From contig NGZR01000005.1 in assembly GCA_002197995.1 (NCBI GenBank), positions 3,162,001-3,226,000 of the forward strand: a DNA stretch of 64,000 nucleotides, written 5' to 3'. The notes under the pieces are model-generated. The model did not search any database, had not been told where the DNA came from, and saw nothing but the letters and a program-made list of their open reading frames with translations. Positions 47,457-59,248 of this stretch are shown here, in pieces. How positions within the stretch are numbered: the stretch's first letter is position 1; every line of letters begins with the position of its first letter. The translations under genes and the position numbers were made by a program. Source of the DNA: Gaeumannomyces sp. JS-464 (taxonomy: Eukaryota; Ascomycota; Sordariomycetes; Magnaporthales; Magnaporthaceae).

Positions 47457-48952
47457 ATGTCTCTCGCCAACAAGCTCTCCATCACTGACGTCGACGTCAA
47501 GGGCAAGCGGGTTCTTATCCGCGTAAGTTTTCCATTGGCCCTTGTCGTCCGCCCACTTTACCATGCTCCTTGCACCGCAAAGGCCCAAGAACATGGGTTG
47601 CTACTCTTGTCTCCTCCATCCATCTAGCATTGGGACTCCTAAGTTTGAAAAACCTGCAGCCAGCTCACACAATGTGACGCTCTCTAGGTCGACTTCAACG
47701 TGCCTCTTGATGCGGGCAAGAATGTCACCAACAACCAGCGTATCGCCGGCGCCGTGCCCACCATCAAGCATGCCCTCGACAACGGCGCCAAGACCGTCAT
47801 CTTGATGTCGCACCTCGGCCGGCCCAACGGCTCCGCCAACGCCAAGTACTCGCTCAAGCCCGTCGTGCCGGAGCTGGAGAAGCTTCTGGGAGGCAAGAAG
47901 GTCACCTTCGCCCCGGACTGCGTCGGCCCCGAGGTCGAGGAGATCGTCTCCAAGGCCGCCGACGGCGACATTGTGCTCCTGGAGAACCTGCGCTTCCACA
48001 TTGAGGAGGAGGGCAGCGCCAAGGACAAGGACGGCAACAAGCAGAAGGCCGACAAGGCCAAGGTCGAGGAGTTCCGCAAGGGCCTGACCAAGCTCGGTGA
48101 TGTCTACATCAGTGAGTTCAAGGGGTTACATGGTCAAGAGACACTCGCCTCCTCCGCTTTGCTAACATGATCTGCGTTCGCTAGACGACGCCTTCGGTAC
48201 GGCCCACCGTGCGCACTCCTCAATGGTCGGCGTGGACCTGCCGCAGAAGGCTGCCGGCTTCCTGATGAAGAAGGAGCTGGACTACTTCGCGCAGGCTCTC
48301 GAGTCGCCCAAGCGGCCGTTCCTGGCCATCCTGGGTGGCGCCAAGGTGTCGGACAAGATCCAGCTGATCGACAACCTGCTGGACAAGGTCAACACGCTGC
48401 TCATCTGCGGTGGCATGGCCTTCACCTTCAAGAAGACGCTGGACGGCATGGCCATCGGTAACTCGCTCTTCGATGAGGCCGGCTCCAAGACGGTTCCTGA
48501 GCTCATGAAGAAGGCGGAGAAGAACGGCGTCAAGGTCGTGCTCCCCGTTGACTTTGTCACGGCCGACAAGTTCGACGCCAAGGCGGCCACTGGCGCGGCC
48601 ACGGACAAGGACGGCATCCCTGAGGGCTGGATGGGTCTCGACTGTGGTCCCAAGAGCATTGAGCTGTTCAAGGGCGCCATCAACGAGGCTCAGACGATCC
48701 TGTGGAACGGCCCCCGCGGGTGTGTTCGAGTTCGACGCATTCGCCACGGGCACCAAAGCGACGCTCGACGCGGCGGTCGAGGCCTGCGGCAACGGCAAGA
48801 TCGTCATCATCGGTGGTGGTGACACGGCCACCGTGGCGGCCAAGTACAAGGTCGAGGACAAGCTGAGCCACGTCTCGACCGGCGGTGGTGCGAGCCTGGA
48901 GCTGCTCGAGGGCAAGGAGCTGCCCGGTGTCACCGCCCTGAGTAGCAAGTGA
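47457..48952 (+). CDS. pgk1: phosphoglycerate kinase (glycolysis)
   Basis: Catalyses 1,3-bisphosphoglycerate + ADP to 3-phosphoglycerate + ATP in the cytosol. Three exons: 47457-47522, 47688-48111 and 48185-48952. N-domain substrate-binding motifs: [30 protein letters not shown] and [12 protein letters not shown]. Nucleotide-domain motifs: [34 protein letters not shown] and the phosphate-binding [18 protein letters not shown] near the C-terminus. One extra G sits at 48718-48721: the text reads GGCCCCCGCGGGTGTG where NGPRGVFEF needs one G fewer. Removing it gives 1,257 bases, 418 residues, exactly the usual fungal PGK length. Because PGK is essential and normally single-copy, this indel is most likely a sequence error. 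Codon use is strongly biased to C-ending codons, as expected for high expression. Confidence 0.95.
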
Positions 48953-49491
48953 AGGTGTGATGGGGGAGATGAGACCATGTCCCCCGCATCCCGCCTTTGA
49001 CCATTCTTTTTCTTCCATACTTAGCTACTTTCCACGAGTGATGCCATGAGAGCAACAGTGATGGGCCGGCCGTGCGTTGGAAGGGATCAGATGTGAAGTA
49101 GTCAAGCAACAACTAAGAGCTTGGTTCGGACTGTCCGATTTAGTCCCCTATTAATAAGATAGAAGAATGGAAAAGAAGAAAAGAAAAAAAAAAAAGAACA
49201 AAAGAGAAACCAACGTACCAATGGATACCACCACGTGACTGGGGCGTCTGACGACTCTCCAATGAACGTCTCAAGTTAGGATAACAGAGCTCGATAGAAG
49301 TGCACACCTATGCTAGTTGGAAGTTCACTGATGTCCGGGACCTCTATTTTGATATTATTTGGGAGGCTTGCAAGGGTACCGTGTCTATACTCGGGCAAGG
49401 CATCGGCCTCAGCCCCCTGGCGTCTGCCCTCGACCGATCACGCCTCCATGCTATCCCGTGTATACCCACATCAACAGCCGACTGGGCCGGA
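48953..49491. other. convergent 3' flanks of PGK and SEM1
   Basis: No gene seen. An A/G-rich simple-sequence stretch lies near 49163-49208. Confidence 0.55.
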
Positions 49492-50148
49492 TCATCTGCG
49501 CTTCGAGGCCTCGACCTTCTTCAGTTCCTCCCTAGATGATAGATGCAATGTCAGCATTGTGATTCCATCAAGACGGCACGTGTGTAGACAAGGGTAGACA
49601 AGGGGTCCCTAGAGGCCGTCCGGGGAGCGTTGCTCCTCAGAAATCGGCTGTGACTGGGCCGCGCCTAGCATTGGGTATCAAGCAGGTAGGGATAGTTCGG
49701 TCCTCAACGTACTTGAGTTGCTGCGAAAAGTCGTCGCTCGTGTCGTCATCGTCCCATGACTCCTCCCACAGATGCTTCTGGGTGGTGGCCTCGTTGTTCG
49801 CGCCGCCCTCGGTCTCCTCCATGTCCCAGTCTGGATCCGACAACAAGACGGAGAACAGTCAGCTTCGTTTGCTCAGAAAGAAGAAAAAATAAAGCGAGCA
49901 CGTAGGCAGGCAGGTAGATATCCCAATGTTTGGAAAAGCTCCCTCCCCGCTTCTTGCCCCCCAAACTCCCACCGCCGCCCAAGCCGGCGGCGCGGTGGGA
50001 AAAGGAACGTACCATCGACGGGGAAGTCCTCAAACTCATCGTCCTCCTCGAGCGCGGCCGACTTCGGCTGTGTCTCGGGCTTGGCGGCCTGGTCGGCGGG
50101 CTTGTCGTCCTTCTTCTGGCCGGCGGCGGGCTGTGTTGAGGATGCCAT
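49492..50148 (-). CDS. sem1: 26S proteasome lid / TREX-2 subunit Sem1 (Dss1)
   Basis: Three small exons: 50148-50013, 49830-49713 and 49531-49492, giving 294 bases, 97 residues. The reading is supported by phase at both junctions (GATG/GTACG, CCAG/ACTGG; CTCAA/GTACG, CTAG/GGAGG). A Lys/Gln-rich N-terminus is followed by the two acidic-aromatic motifs typical of Dss1/Sem1: EEDDEFEDFPVDDWDMEE and KHLWEESWDDDD. A short basic helix ends the protein with LKEELKKVEASKRR. Sem1 is an intrinsically disordered tether in the proteasome lid and also in mRNA-export and BRCA2-type complexes. Human and yeast forms are 70-89 residues, so the length fits. The final exon is only 40 bases and is easy to miss. 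Confidence 0.9.
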
Positions 50149-51959
50149 GCTTGCTTTGTGGGTTGTGCACTGCTGTCCTATCTATTCTCGTCCGGTCAGG
50201 GGACCACAGGGGAGAAAAAAAAAAATTCGATACCCGAGGGCGACGCGATCGGTAGTTCGGCGGTCGAGTGTCGGAGTTGTGATGTCCCGTCGGCTGGTCG
50301 ATAGTACTGGCTGGCTGGCTTAGCTAGGCTCGTCGTGGGTGGCGGCGGCGATTTGGCTGCTGCTGATGGCGGCACGAGCGTGGAATTCGGGGGGATGCGC
50401 TAGAAGCTCGGACCACCCTGGCGTGCGTCAAACCGCGACTGCCTGCTTGTGCTTGCCCGTGCTACGTTTTTAGCGCGCGCCACCTGAGCCGACGGGACCC
50501 ACGGCGGTGTCCATCCTGTGCTGCTGCTTGCCCGCGTGCGACCCTGCCTGGTTGTGCTCGTGAGTGCCCCCGTCTCAAGAATCAACCCCGAATTGTTTTT
50601 GTGTTGATTTGCATCTCGACGGGCACACCGATTACTAGCCGACAAAGCTGCGCCGTTTCCCCATTCAGCATCTACAGTGGTAGATCGAGCTGGTCAGAGC
50701 CACTGGATTCGGTATCGGGTCTAGCGCGGCATGGATGCGAGCGAACATGGATAAGATGGGAAGACGGACAACAGGCGCTTGCAGGCGGCCTCCTGGACCT
50801 CCACTGTGCTGGCGAGGCGATAAGCCTCGTGGGGAAAACGGTGCGCTCTTCAGCAAACGCCCGAGAGTCCGTTGATTATCCCGAGTTCCTTGACCTTTCG
50901 GGGTGTTTTTTTTTGGGCAACCACCGATTATTATTCCCATCCTTCGCTCACTGGTTCCGCTCCTTTGACGCTTGTCATCTCTCGCCAATAATCGTGCGCA
51001 CTTCGCAGCACATCATCCAGGGGTAGAATCTCACTGATGGCCTTTTGTCTTTTGTGGATTTGGAGCGATTGAGAAACATACGTCACCACTCACAGCCTCA
51101 AGCTCCCAGCCCACCTACCTGCGCGTGCGTCTCGACGTAGCCAGCTTGGCGAGGCATTCGCGTTGTCCCATCGAATCCGAGCAGCAACCGCTTTCTGACC
51201 GCGGACAATTACCTGTATCTTTGTGCAATCCTGCTGGGGACGGACACCAGGCACGGCGCCACCTACGATAGGTATACAAGGAGCCATCCTGCCCATGCGG
51301 CTGACTCCCAGCCCACCTTGCCCCTGCGTGTCGAACGGTCCAGTTTGCGAGGCGTTTCAGGGCTCTTGCATCCAGCCTGACCCCAGCACACGCCCACGAA
51401 TCGACCCCCGTCTCGACGGTCCCGCTCGCCGCCCGCCCCCGGGTCCTCCGGACAAACATTTTTATTTTTATTTTTTATTTTTTTGTCGGGACGGAGTCCT
51501 CCTCGCTACTGATCAGGCTGGGGTTGTGTGCACTGAAGCACAGGCTCTGCGGGGGCTACTTCTACCCGGGTTTTGTCCGCGGCTGCAGCGCGTGTGCCCA
51601 ATAGTACCCAGCTAGCGTGTTGTTTCCCTTAAAACCCGGCCTACGCCCACTCGGCGCATCGTGTGTGGCCTTGCTCAACTTCGGTCCGTGGTTGTTGTTG
51701 GCGCTGTCGGGCGTCTTGATATTGTTGTTTCTCTTTCAGACCCCCTTTTTTTTCTTTGCCTCGTACCTGCACCGCGCAAACCCATTCCCAGTTAACTCAG
51801 ACAGGGACCCCGGTGGAAAGAGATCAGTGTTGTGGCCCGTCTTGGGACTCGCACACCTGACACCTGGTTTTTCCTCTCCTTTTTTTCCCCCGCCCTAATA
51901 AATCTTTCTCTGCCTGTACTGTTGTATATCTCTACACCCCTTCCACACACTGTCACACA
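50149..51959. promoter_or_regulatory. 1.8-kb divergent promoter region between sem1 and iml2
   Basis: No supported coding region. Several T-runs (50907-50914, 51460-51484) and a C/T-rich stretch just before the iml2 ATG (51870-51955) are present. Confidence 0.45.
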
Positions 51960-54396
51960 ATGTCTCTCAGATCATGGTTTCGCGGCTCCGCGAGCGTGGC
52001 GCCCTCGTCGAAATCGTCAAGCCGCTCAACCACCCCTGCTCCCGATGGCGAGTCATCACAAAGCGCCGAGGAGCGAAAGGCCCACGACATGGAGGACGCA
52101 CTGCGGTCCATGGGCCTGGTTATGAACGATGACCCAGAAGGCGCTGAGGCGCTACTTCGTGAGCGCGGCGACGCAAGTTCCTTCCACCAGCTGGGCCTTG
52201 GCGTGAGCATATTCATACGCTCTATCCTGGGCTTTGAAAAGGACGTCATGACCGAGGCCTCGATGCGCTTGATAGAGTGTGAAAGCACATCGTGGGCCGA
52301 CAAGGTCAAGGCCGAGAAAAAGGGGGCCGTGGCCGGTCAGCTTTATCCTGCTGGGTCCGAGTTTGCGCTTGTCTACGCCGGCGCCCTGCTCATGAATGCC
52401 ATCGTCGGCGTTCTACACGAGAGCCTGACGGACGCCGTCAAGGGATTCTACAAGCTGAGGAAGGCATACGCCATCATGGACAGCTTGGCTACCGCTGAGG
52501 AAGCCATAGTCAAAGAGCACGGCACCAGGGCTAAATCGACAGGGCTGGCCTCAGCATCGCCGGCCGTGGACGCAATGCCTGGGAGCTTTGACGACACTGA
52601 GTTTGCCGACATCAGAGCCCCTGACCCAAAGCCGATTCGCCGCTCAGACCGCGATGAGGACGAAGACCTCGAGTTCGTCGACGCCTCCGAAGCACTCTCG
52701 GAGGCGCAGACCCCGGCTGGCTACGGCGGCCACATGGGCAAGATGCTGCCGGGGTCAACTGCGTCTGGCGCGACTACGCCGGCGCTTGAGAAGAAGCTCG
52801 CAGACCTCCAAATCTCATCGTCAACGCCAAGCTCAGGGGCCCGCACTCCCCCGGAGTCCTTAGGGGCGGGGCCATCGGCCGAGGCCGGTATTTTTACTAA
52901 TCCAGTCGACATCTTTTGCCACAGCGCTAATAACATGTTTTACGGCATCCTTCTTCTCATCCTTTCGATGGTGCCCCCGGCCTTTTCCAGGCTGCTTTAC
53001 GTTATCGGGTTCAAGGGCGATCGGGTACGGGGTGTTTCGTCTCTGTGGAAGAGCACCACATACCACAACGTAATGGGCGCTGTGGCCGCAATGGTGCTAC
53101 TGGGCTATTACCATGGAATAATGGCTTTTACTGAAATTTTACCCTCGGAGCACGATATCGAGGAGTTGGCAGACGAGGAAGAGATTATCGGCTACCCGCG
53201 AGAGCGCTGTGCGAACTTGCTTGGCACGATGCGCGAGCGATACCCGGACTCTGGATTCTGGAAGCTTGAGGAGGCGCGCGTGCTCGCCAACGAGCGCCGC
53301 CTGCACGAGGCAACAGATATGCTGGCGGCCAACGGCGAGTCCAAGATGCGCCAGGTTGCGGCACTCAATGCATTCGAGCTCGCCCTCTACGCCATGTTCT
53401 CGCTCGACTGGCCGCGCATGCACGCCGCTTTCCTGCGTTTGATTGAGCTTAACGACTGGAGCCACACGATATACTACTACATAGCGGGCTGCGCAGAGCT
53501 CGAAATGTACCGCGACGCCGTCCACGCCCTCGCCCGGCTCGACGCAGCGGCGCCGGCGCCGGAGAGGACCGAGCTCGAGATCAAGGTGCGCAAGTACAAA
53601 AAGGGGGCAGAGGAGCTGCTCCGAAAGGCGCCGACGGTCGCGGGCCGCAAGCGCTTCATGGCGCGGCAGCTGCCGTTCGAGGTCTTCACGATCCGGAAGC
53701 TCGCCAAATGGGAGGCGCGGGCGACGGCGCTCGGGGTCGACCTGGTGGATGCCATCGGGGCCAGCCCGGCGGGGGAGATGATTTACCTCTGGAACGGTGG
53801 AAAACGCATGCCGCCCGACGTTGTGGAGGCGGCGCTCCTCTTCTTGGCGTGGGATAGGTGTACGGCCCCTGCAGACAAGTTGTCAAAGATCAAGGTGGAG
53901 GTCGACGAGATCGGCATACCAGGGGCTCGGCACGGCGGCCTTGCTGAGGCAGGTCGGCAAGAATGAAGAGGCCAGGGAGATACTTCAGGGCCTCACGACG
54001 TATGACCGGTATGTGGGTTATTCTTATCGCCTCGCTCAATGTCTACCCAGTCGAATCTTCCTCGTCAGATCATATAACGGCAGCTCAAATCGGACGCTAA
54101 TCTTTCACCCCGACAGTGCTTTGTTCAAAACCGGCAACAGGGAAGACTACGTTCTACCCATGGTTTCATACGAACTAGGCGTCTTGGCGTGGACCGAGTG
54201 CTGCGATCCGAAATACTGGCCCTCGGACGCCAGCGGGGTGGATGAGCACCGCAAGACCAAAGCGGCCGAGTGCTCAAGCCTGCTCGAGACGGTGGCAGCG
54301 TGGGAGACGTATGTGTTGGACGCGCGCTTCGGCGTGAGGGTCCAGACCGGATTGGACTCTGCCAGGTGGCTGAAGACTAACAAGGGCTGGCCATGA
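51960..54396 (+). CDS. Iml2-like inclusion body clearance / outer-membrane TPR protein
   Basis: Two exons, 51960-54008 and 54117-54396, with a 108-bp intron (GTATGT donor, CGCTAAT branch site), about 775 residues. Fungal Iml2 proteins (DUF3808 family) are tetratricopeptide-like helical proteins found in the cytosol and at mitochondria or lipid droplets, needed to clear protein inclusions. Diagnostic stretches: DALRSMGLVMNDDPEGAEAL and SSFHQLGLGVSIFIRSILGFEK near the N-terminus, GSEFALVYAGALLMNAIVGVL, then a Ser/Thr/Pro-rich low-complexity linker (about residues 185-300). After it come GIFTNPVDIFCHSANNMFYG and the helical repeats to LLETVAAWETYVLDARFGVR. One extra G is present at 53922-53925: GIPGLGTAALLRQVGKNEEA appears only in the next frame. 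Removing it makes the length 2,328, divisible by three. Confidence 0.8.
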
Positions 54397-55843
54397 TTGA
54401 TCAGTTCTGCCAGCTTCCACTCAGGATATGGGCAGCAACCATAGGGGCACAAGCAGTGTGCGCGCCGAAAGAGACATGGTATGGGGTTTGGCAAGTTCTT
54501 CCGTTCATCATGCGCCGCCTCCGGCTGCATGGCCCAAACAAAGGATACATCAGAATCCAGAAGCTGCCTAGCTTGTCACCCCGCAGCCGCGCCCTACTAT
54601 GGGCTGCCTTCTCGAGGCCTCGATTATTTGTTCCCGCAGGGTTTCCCCACTCGCTTTCCGTCCCAACGTGGAAACCCGAAGTTGCTGTGGCGGCGCGTCG
54701 CCGCTTCTGTTTCGTCCGGTTCTCCTTCACGCTCCAAAGCAGGCATTCGTCGACCCTACCAGTTATTATCTGCATTGTTTCGGCGCAAGTGATCGTTATA
54801 TGAGGGCAAAAACGTGGCTCCGCTGTCCCATCACATTCGGGGGTGCAGGAGTCGCTCCTGTCCGAGCTGGGTTAGTTTCTTTGGCCATGATTAGCTCCCA
54901 GCGACGAGGCTGGAGAGTAGGACCGAATGTTTAGCATCCAACTTCATTCTACCAATAGGCGTTAATTATCCGCGAACAAAGCAACGCGATTTCAAGAAGG
55001 AAACACATGTGTTCGACACGAGTAGCCGGCAGGGAGACTTGCGGAGTAATGATGCGAGGCACTCGGCAGAGCTGCCCGCCCGGCGAGGTGGGAGGGAGCA
55101 GTCTGGTTTACCCAAGCCTAACTCCGTGGGGGGTGGCCAGTTTATACATACCTATTTATTTAAAGCTTCCAATCAGCCGTTCCGGAAGCTTTTTTTTTTT
55201 TATACCTCAATCCTCGGATGCGTTAGAGTCGATGTGCCAACTGCTATCATGTTTGATAGCACGCCCCCTCGACAGCCCCGGACCGTCGTCATAGCTGCAC
55301 GCCTCTTGCTTCTCCGGTTCCCACCCGCCCATACAACTCCTTGATCACGTCCAGTCCAGGGTCTTGGTAAGGGACTTGCACTTTCGGCCCCGATGGGGGT
55401 GGCGTCGGGCCTTAAACATGAAGCTGGCGCACCGACGGCCAATTACCACCAACGATACTGACCGGTCTTCTTCGGGGCACTGTTGGTGTGATAGATATTG
55501 AACGTCGAGTGAGAGAACAACCCCAATGGCTGTATTTACCTAAGCTCACGGCGGGAGTTTTATTCTATTCTCGAAGGTCCCCGGCTTTCAGGTAGCTCAT
55601 TAGGTAGTTAGGCACAGGCTCAAACTCCTTAATACAGATTCCTTTCATCAAGTAACTGAGCACGCGGCGGCATTGCTCTTTACATACATACATACCTACC
55701 TACCTACCTACCTACCCAGACAACTATCTGCCCATCCCCTCGCTCAAGCCCGCGCTGCCGAATCCAAACGGGGTGTGGAACAAACCCCGGAATCCATCCG
55801 TGCCCGTCGCAGTGACAATAGCGCGCCGAAACACATACCGACG
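54397..55843. other. intergenic; ACAT/CTAC microsatellite at 55682-55716
   Basis: No supported gene. A tetranucleotide tract (three ACAT-like then five CTAC-like units) lies at 55682-55716, about 130 bases before the HET gene start. Confidence 0.5.
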
Positions 55844-58132
55844 ATGCTGTGTGCCGTTTGTGTCTCGGTGCTCCGAGACCGATCGCATGGCTCTTACGGC
55901 GAGTCCACCCTGCGTAACCACAAAGGGCAAGAGTACGAGGTCCGACTTAAACACCACGCGACCTTCTCCAGCCTCGGAGCGGCGGCGGCGGGCGGCTGCG
56001 CCGTGTGCGCCCCCCTCTGGAGAAGAGTCCTGGTCGCTGCCGGCTGTGCTCGAGTCGAGAGCCCCTGCGAAGAGATTGAACGCCTCGTTGCGTCCGGGAG
56101 GGACGAGATGTTGTCGTTGTCCACAGCCAGGGCCGCGGCGTCGAAAGCGGATGGGGGAAGCATCTTTGCCAACACCCCATACGCCACGAACCTGACCCTC
56201 GGGTGTTGTTACACCTATACACAAGGCATAACAAGCGTGGCGGTTTCTATTCAATCACACCCGTCCAGAGAGGGTCCAGGGTCCGACGTTTTTTTCGACC
56301 TTCGGCCTGCCAGCAAACGTAAGCACACACGGAGTACCTAGCGCTGTTAAGGAAGGGGCGCCGCACATCCCCTGGAAGAGCTGGCATGATTCAAAATGCT
56401 CACATGATGAACTTTCTTTATGGTACGCCCTGAGTCTCCGTATCGTCTCTGCTCGGACTCAACATCGTCCTCGGTGACCATCGAGATTATCAAAAGTTGG
56501 ATCCAGCAGTGCGCCGGCCGCCACCAGGACTGCGAACAAGTACTGGTTCGGGGGTGGTATCCCGCCCGCCTCATCGATGTGTCCCCACGAAATGGCAACA
56601 CAGAGGCGGCCCGCCTCGTCATCACCGCCGCGGAGGAGCAAGTCGTCCAGGGCCACTACGCCACCTTGAGTCACTGCTGGGGAACCGCCGACTATCTCAA
56701 ACTAAGCCGGTCCAACCTAGCCGAGTGGTGCGAATCGATCCCCGTGTCAGCGCTCGCAAAGACCTTCAGAGACTCGTTCGAAGTCTGCCGCGCCTTGTCC
56801 ATCCGCTACATCTGGATAGACTCTCTTTGCATCATTCAGGGCGACGAACAGGACTGGTTCGAGCAGTCGGCGCAGATGGGTCAAATCTACTCATCACGCT
56901 TTCTCAACATCGCCGCAGCCGCGTCCGGGGATAGCACCGGGGGCCTCTTCTGCCGGCGAAGCTCATCCTTCGGCTACTGTGACGAGCCCATCAGCGTTGC
57001 CATGCGAGGCTTCCGCTCCGAGGACGCGATCGTCACTTGTTTCTTGGTCCGCAGCGCCAACATGGAGTGGGATGAAAACGTCCACCATGCCAAGCTCAAC
57101 ACGCGGGCATGGGTGCTCCAGGAACGTTTCATGTCCGCCGCGCGTCCTCACATTCGGCAGGCCCAAGTATTCTGGCACTGTCGGGAGGCGAATCCATAGA
57201 GGACATCTGCTCCGATCCCAGCCGCCGCGCCCTCCAACCCTACGTGCTGCACCCGCTGCCCGTGGAAAGTTGAAGGCTGGGATTTGGGACGCCAACGGGG
57301 ACGATGCCCCGCGCCAGACTTGCCCGAGGCGTTTGTTGACGGCTCCAGCAATAACCCGAGAAACACCGGAAGATGCCGGAGAGTCATGGATAGGGATGAC
57401 GGTCGCCTACAACGACATGAATTTGACAAAGAAAAAACCGATCGGCTGGTGGCCATCTCCGGGGTCGCCAAGATATTCGCCGACACCACGGGTGATCCTA
57501 CGTGGCGGGCATGTGGAGGCGGCAGCTCGAATACTCGCCTCAACTGGGGGCGGTTCCGTCGGTCGGCGAGGCTCAGGGCCCGAGATGACGGCTACGTGGC
57601 GCCCTCCTTCTCCTGGGCCTCCGCTGGCGGGCGCATCTGGTGCCCCTCTACGTTCGTGAAGATGTCGGACTTCGAGTCGTGGCTTGTCATCCTGGACGTC
57701 AGGCTGCAGTACGCCAGCGACGACACCACGGGCGCGCTGACCGGCGGGCACATCGACCTCAAGGGCATCGTCAAGCCCATGTGGCTCTCCGCTTCAACGC
57801 CCGGGGCGGGCACGCTAAATGATTTTGCACTGCACGGTCACGACTACCACGCATGGGGACAGACCATATATCTTGACCGAGACCCGGCGGACGCATGGGG
57901 CAAGGAAGAGCCCCGTCTGATTTACGGTCTTCTTTCCGGGGGCTCTCGGAATACGTCGCAGGCCTGGCTTCTGCTCCTGGACGTTGTGGACAGGGTCCTG
58001 GGTATTTACCGACGTATCGGGATCGTCGAGGGAATGATGTCACGTTCTCGTTTTGCAAAGGACACAGGCGCCAGGGATGTTATCCCTAGCAGGGGCTGTG
58101 ACGGAGCTTTGTGCGCGATTCGCATAGTTTAG
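55844..58132 (+). CDS. HET-domain protein, reading frame disrupted several times
   Basis: Heterokaryon-incompatibility family protein of the larger type that begins with a short Cys-containing region (MLCAVCVSVLRDR, then CAVCAPLW). Exon 1 runs to 56318 (donor GTAAGC); the acceptor is unclear. The HET core follows: HYATLSHCWGTADYLKL near 56660-56710, CRALSIRYIWIDSLCIIQGD near 56790-56840, QMGQIYSSRFLNIAAAASGD near 56880 and TRAWVLQERFMSAARP near 57105. The later part carries TDRLVAISGVAKIF and GYVAPSFSWASAGGRIWCP, standard landmarks of this subfamily. The frame changes at about 57188 (a G missing; HCREGESIEDICSD), 57260-57270, 57437 (an A missing in an A6 run), 57495 and 57580, with the C-terminal frame open to 58132. 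It is either damaged sequence or a decaying gene; HET genes are often pseudogenised, so both remain possible. Confidence 0.7.
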
Positions 58133-58199
58133 GATTCGCATGGTTTAAAAAGGGGCCAACCATGTATACTGACAAGATACGATTGCGCATAATCGATGT

Positions 58200-59248
58200 T
58201 TAGTTCACAGCCCTCGTCTTCCTAGTCCTCTTGGACCTCCTCACCCCCTCGATCCCCTCCTGGAGGAATCTCATCCCACTATTGGCGGCGCCCTCCCCGC
58301 GCTCCTTGACGCGGTGCTTTTCGGCCTCGTCCTTGACGTCGTCCATGACGTCGCGCCCGAGGCTCGTGCCGCAGACCCAGTCCAGGAACCCCCAGGCGCC
58401 GTAGTTGCCGTCGGCGCGCCCGCCAGCGCCGCAGCAGTGCAGGGCGGTGCGCCTGGTGATGCCGCCCATGACGATGCCCGGGACGACGCTGTAGCCCGAC
58501 ATGGCCAGCGTCTCCTCTGCGGTCGCCAGGGCGGCGAAGAGCAGAAAGGTCAGCAGGTGCGGGCGCACCAGCAGCGCGGGCACGTAGAGCGGCGCGAAGC
58601 GGTGCAGCAGGAAGCAGGCCGGGTGGTCGGCGGCCAGCAGCAGCGAGTAGGGCGGGGCGCGGCGGGCGTGCGCGCCCGAGCCGGCGTGCCACCTTTTCAG
58701 CCGGCTGCTGGTGCTGCTGCTGGTGCGGCTCCGTGAGCCGGGAGAGTGCAGGAGGTGGCGGTGGACGGCATAGGTGAAGCATTCGCGCATGGCCAGCAGC
58801 AGCGCGACGTGCTTGACGACCCCCCAGGGCAGGGGCAGGGTCGAGGTGGTCCTGAAGACGGGCCCAGCGGCGGGGCGGAGGGCGGCGTGCGACAGGCCGA
58901 CGGCGGCCTGGACGGCGGACCCGAGGGCCAGGTTGGCGAGGGCGAGGCCGAGGGCGCGCGAGAGGAGGCGGGGTCGCGCGGGGGCAGGGCGGCGGCCCCG
59001 CCGATCTTGACGCTCTCGGCCAGGCTGGGGAGGAGGGTGTCGAAGGCCAGGAAGAGCAGGGACGGGGCCAGATACAGGGCAAGCCTGACGGCGAGGGTGC
59101 CGGCCAGCTCGATGCGGAGCGGGCTGTGGGACAGGACGAGGGTGGTCCAGGTCATGTAAAAGAAGAGGAGGTTGAGCGAGGTCGACCATGAGGTCACGCT
59201 CGGGGCCATGAAGTAGGAGGCTATCGGGAGGGATAACAGGATGTCCAT
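58200..59248 (-). CDS. fatty acid hydroxylase / sterol desaturase superfamily membrane protein
   Basis: Single exon, about 349 residues, start MDILLSLPIASYFMAP. Several hydrophobic helices in the first 130 residues are followed by the superfamily region. HRHLLHSP is the first His box, and WHAGSGAHARRAPPYSLLLA with DHPACFLLHRFAPLYVPALL follows. EETLAMSGYSVVPGIVMGGI and TRRTALHCC lead to DGNYGAWGFLDWVCGTSLG. Relatives in filamentous fungi are di-iron membrane enzymes acting on sterols or fatty acids. Here the third box reads LHCCGAGG where many family members have paired histidines, so activity is uncertain. A C is missing in the run at 58980-58984 (G5 on the plus strand); restoring it gives ARPRLLSRALGLALANLAL and 1,050 bases. 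The gene converges with the HET gene, with only 67 bases between them. Confidence 0.75.
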
